From Bacillota bacterium (GTDB taxonomy: Bacteria > Bacillota > Clostridia > Peptostreptococcales > Acidaminobacteraceae): a stretch of DNA of 64,000 bases. Positions 61,537 to 64,000 of this stretch are shown here, piece after piece. A program made the translations under genes and the position numbers. How positions within the stretch are numbered: position 1 is the stretch's first letter; each line of letters starts with the position of its first letter. The stretch covers positions 25,709 to 89,708 of the forward strand of contig JAIUOA010000012.1 of NCBI GenBank assembly GCA_020161295.1, in the 5' to 3' direction. Under the pieces are notes generated by a model, which saw only the letters and a list, made by a program, of their open reading frames with translations, did no database searches and was not told where the DNA came from.

Positions 61537-63888
61537 ATGAAACGATTCAAATGGATCTATATACTTATAAGTTTTTTACTAATAAACTTCACTGGAGTAG
61601 TCGTCGCTGATACCACTGCAGATAAGACGCCGGATGCGGTGTTGAATATATTCGAAAATAATGGTGCTGTGATGCTGGTGATTGATTCCGAAACGGGAAA
61701 AATAGTCAACGCGAATCAAGCGGCCACTCGTTTTTATGGGTATTCAAAAGAGACACTTATGACCATGAATATCAGTGACATCAACACATTGACACCAGAT
61801 GAAATAAAGGTGGAAATGAGTGATGCCATCCAGCAGTCCCGTAATTACTTCAACTTTATACACCGGCTAAAAACAGGTGAAGTTCGTAATGTAGAGGTAT
61901 ATTCTTATCCATATGCGAGTGATAAAGGTGATAATTTGCTCTTATCCACCATATATGATGTAACTTGGAAGTTCGAAGCTGAGGCTTCCGCTCGAAATAA
62001 CCGAATCGTTATTATATCTCTTTTAGTCATTATGTTAATTGTAGCTGGTGTACTATTAATTTACTTAAACAACTCCCGTAAGAAAATCAGAAAATCTCGT
62101 GAGAATCTACAGAGCCTTTTCGATAATATGAAGGAAGGGTTTGCTATTCATGAGATGATTTTTGATGAGATGGGAAATCCAATCGATTATCGGTTTCTCG
62201 AAGTCAACAAATCCTTTGAGAACTTCACTGGCCTTTCCAGAGAACAAGTAAAGGGAAAGACGGTTAAATCCATATTACCTGCGACGGAATCCTATTGGAT
62301 TGAGCGTTATGGCCGTGTGGTACTTACTGGAGAACCGGATCATTTGGTAGAATTTTCTGGTGAAATAGGCAAGTGGTTTTCTGTGAGTGTTTACAGTCCA
62401 TCTAAAGGAAAATTCGCAACCTTATTCAGTGATATTACTGAAGAGAGAAATCTTCAGCAAAGCTTGATGATCGAGAAAAACCTTTTGGAAACGACGCTCA
62501 TCTCCATAGCAGATGGGGTGATTTCAACTGATGCTGAAGGTAAAATTGATGTCATGAATCCAACTGCTGAGCTTTTAACAGGAATTTCGCAAAGTGACGC
62601 GGAAGGCCTTGATTATTTTGAGGTGTTTCAGCTATTTGATGAACATAATGGGGAACCGTGTTATCGAGATTTTTATGAACTGGTTCACAACTCAGATTTA
62701 CAAACCGATATTTTTTTACGCAACAAAAATGGTAAATTGATTCCCATCGAATTTACGGCGTCACCGATTCGAACAGACGGCCATTATTCAGGCATCGTCA
62801 TCGTTTTTAGAGATTACACTGAAAAAAGAGAAAGGGAGGAGAGAATCCTTTATCTGAGTTATCATGATCAGCTTACTGGCTTATATAACAGACGTTTTTT
62901 TGAAGAGGAAATAAACAGACTCGACACAGAGCGTAATTTGCCATGGACTTTAGCCGTTTGCGATGTAAACGGACTTAAATTGACGAATGATGCATTCGGT
63001 CATTTAGCTGGAGATGCACTTCTTAAGAGCATCGCGGATTTACTGACGGCGCATTGTCGTACGGAGGACTTAGTGGCACGTATCGGTGGTGATGAGTTTG
63101 CCATTTTATTTCCACATACGGATCATAAAACCGCTGGTGAAATCGTTAAACGGATTTACGAAGCCATCGGAAAATCACCAAAAGAGAAAATTGTCCATTC
63201 ACTTTCCATTGGCTGGTTTACGAAGACGAGCATCGAAACCACTGTTGAGGAAGTGTTTATAAAAGCGGAAGAGCAAATGTATCGTAAAAAGCTTACGGAA
63301 AGCCAGAGTATGCGTAACCAGACCATTAAGGTTATCTTAGATACGCTTTATAAAACCAGTGACCGTGAGCGATTACATTCGCAAGGCGTCATGCAGTACT
63401 CTATGGTGATCGGTGAAATATTAGGACTTGATTACGATACCATGAAGGACCTGGAAACGGCCAGCTTACTTCATGATATCGGAAAAATCGCCATCAACTT
63501 AGACCTATTAGAGAAAACCACACCATTATCAGAGGCTGAAATGGTGGAAATTAGAAAACATCCTGAAAGTAGTTATCAAATCCTCAAATCAGTGGATCAG
63601 TATTCATCACTATCAGAATATGTCTTATCACATCATGAGCGATGGGATGGGACGGGCTATCCACGCCAAATGAAGGGCGAGGAAATACCACTTATTTCGA
63701 GGATTATCAGCATCGCAGATGCACTGGATGCCATCACTGCAGGTAGACCTCATAAGCTAAGACAGTCATTTGAGCAGGCACTTGAAGAAATTCGAAAAAA
63801 TGCAGGAACACAGTTTGATCCCGTTATAGCCGAGAAGTTTTTAGACCGGGTAAAGGTTGGTCTAAACCTTAAAGGTAGTGTCAAATAA
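61537..63888 (+). CDS. PAS-GGDEF-HD-GYP cyclic-di-GMP signalling protein
   Basis: The 783-residue membrane protein starts with a signal-like helix, an extracellular PAS domain (about 35-145, VIDSETGKIVNANQAATRFYG), a second helix (about 152-175), two cytoplasmic PAS domains, a GGDEF domain (RIGGDEFAILFP, residues near 510) and an HD-GYP domain (LLHDIGKIAIN; SHHERWDGTGYP; IADALDAI). Both synthesis and breakdown motifs look intact, so it could do either according to signal. GGGGGAAA lies before the ATG. Confidence 0.9.
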   Translation: MKRFKWIYILISFLLINFTGVVVADTTADKTPDAVLNIFENNGAVMLVIDSETGKIVNANQAATRFYGYSKETLMTMNISDINTLTPDEIKVEMSDAIQQSRNYFNFIHRLKTGEVRNVEVYSYPYASDKGDNLLLSTIYDVTWKFEAEASARNNRIVIISLLVIMLIVAGVLLIYLNNSRKKIRKSRENLQSLFDNMKEGFAIHEMIFDEMGNPIDYRFLEVNKSFENFTGLSREQVKGKTVKSILPATESYWIERYGRVVLTGEPDHLVEFSGEIGKWFSVSVYSPSKGKFATLFSDITEERNLQQSLMIEKNLLETTLISIADGVISTDAEGKIDVMNPTAELLTGISQSDAEGLDYFEVFQLFDEHNGEPCYRDFYELVHNSDLQTDIFLRNKNGKLIPIEFTASPIRTDGHYSGIVIVFRDYTEKREREERILYLSYHDQLTGLYNRRFFEEEINRLDTERNLPWTLAVCDVNGLKLTNDAFGHLAGDALLKSIADLLTAHCRTEDLVARIGGDEFAILFPHTDHKTAGEIVKRIYEAIGKSPKEKIVHSLSIGWFTKTSIETTVEEVFIKAEEQMYRKKLTESQSMRNQTIKVILDTLYKTSDRERLHSQGVMQYSMVIGEILGLDYDTMKDLETASLLHDIGKIAINLDLLEKTTPLSEAEMVEIRKHPESSYQILKSVDQYSSLSEYVLSHHERWDGTGYPRQMKGEEIPLISRIISIADALDAITAGRPHKLRQSFEQALEEIRKNAGTQFDPVIAEKFLDRVKVGLNLKGSVK

Positions 63889-63928
63889 CCTATGAAAAAA
63901 GGTTTTAAAAAAAATCAGCGTTTTCTTG

Positions 63929-63994
63929 TGAGTCAAAGGTTGATTAAGACCATTTGATTATGGATGAATGCAGAATTCACCCTTGGTTGACTCA
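63929..63994. repeat. Inverted repeat at the right edge
   Basis: TGAGTCAA and TTGACTCA are a perfect 8-base inverted pair about 50 bases apart, near the end of the window. No ORF lies between. It may be the edge of a regulatory or repeat element cut by the window. Confidence 0.35.
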
Positions 63995-64000
63995 GAAATG

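Overview
The window looks like chromosomal DNA of an anaerobic, low-to-mid GC Firmicute of the Clostridia. The indications are strong AGGAGG-type ribosome binding sites, Gram-positive-style lipoproteins, SLH proteins, a leucine T-box leader, a PerR-type operator, a ferredoxin-dependent 2-oxoacid oxidoreductase, phosphotransbutyrylase with butyrate kinase, and many GGDEF, EAL and HD-GYP proteins. A genus is not assigned. No rRNA, tRNA, CRISPR array or intact insertion sequence was seen.

Region 1 (1-9500) is scarred. It holds a partial unknown gene, a MalT/LuxR-type regulator with one in-frame stop, glnA, and a truncated DUF2397 gene of the Wadjet type III (JetA) family that ends in a small inverted-repeat element. 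It also holds a chimeric ORF built from a second copy of the first gene joined to an exact copy of the last 56 bases of glnA.

Region 2 (9550-22580) is the centre of interest. A PAS-containing sigma-54 activator is followed by a near-ideal -24/-12 promoter and about 11 kb of closely packed genes on one strand, ending in a hairpin terminator. The encoded proteins are a flavodoxin-fold reductase, a PhlG/phloretin-hydrolase-like protein, a bacterial-type chalcone isomerase, butyrate kinase, indolepyruvate:ferredoxin oxidoreductase (two subunits), phosphotransbutyrylase, a membrane protein, a cupin, an SDR, a 3-hydroxyacyl-CoA-dehydrogenase-like protein, a cyclase-family hydrolase and a BKACE (DUF849) enzyme. 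The last four match the anaerobic phloroglucinol route (reductase, ring hydrolase, hydroxy-oxohexanoate dehydrogenase, triacetate lyase). With chalcone isomerase and the C-C hydrolase upstream, the cluster reads as one regulon for opening flavonoids to phloroglucinol and fermenting the ring carbon to acyl-CoA and ATP.

Region 3 (22600-36530) holds small membrane and conserved proteins, a secreted SLH protein, two convergent aldo/keto reductases (one with an in-frame stop), an EAL phosphodiesterase, an aromatic-acid-exporter-like protein, an AhpD-like protein, and a CoA-disulfide reductase with two rhodanese domains behind a promoter that carries a CsoR/CstR-like palindrome.

Region 4 (36550-52130) holds ahpCF with a PerR-like box, a NitT/TauT-type ABC transporter, a MarR regulator beside a decayed CPBP-like gene, an SLH-protease-MORN surface protein, and a respiratory-type module: a flavinylated lipoprotein reductase, a CitA/CitB-type two-component system and a second membrane-anchored flavoprotein reductase.

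Region 5 (52450-64000) holds a nucleotidyltransferase joined to an alpha-toroid domain, a hemerythrin-GGDEF protein, a TetM-like GTPase fused to a YacP/Rae1-type NYN nuclease, a leucine T-box leader that now controls only the last third of leuB, and a PAS-GGDEF-HD-GYP protein. At least six genes are broken or truncated, so this stretch has seen active loss and rearrangement.
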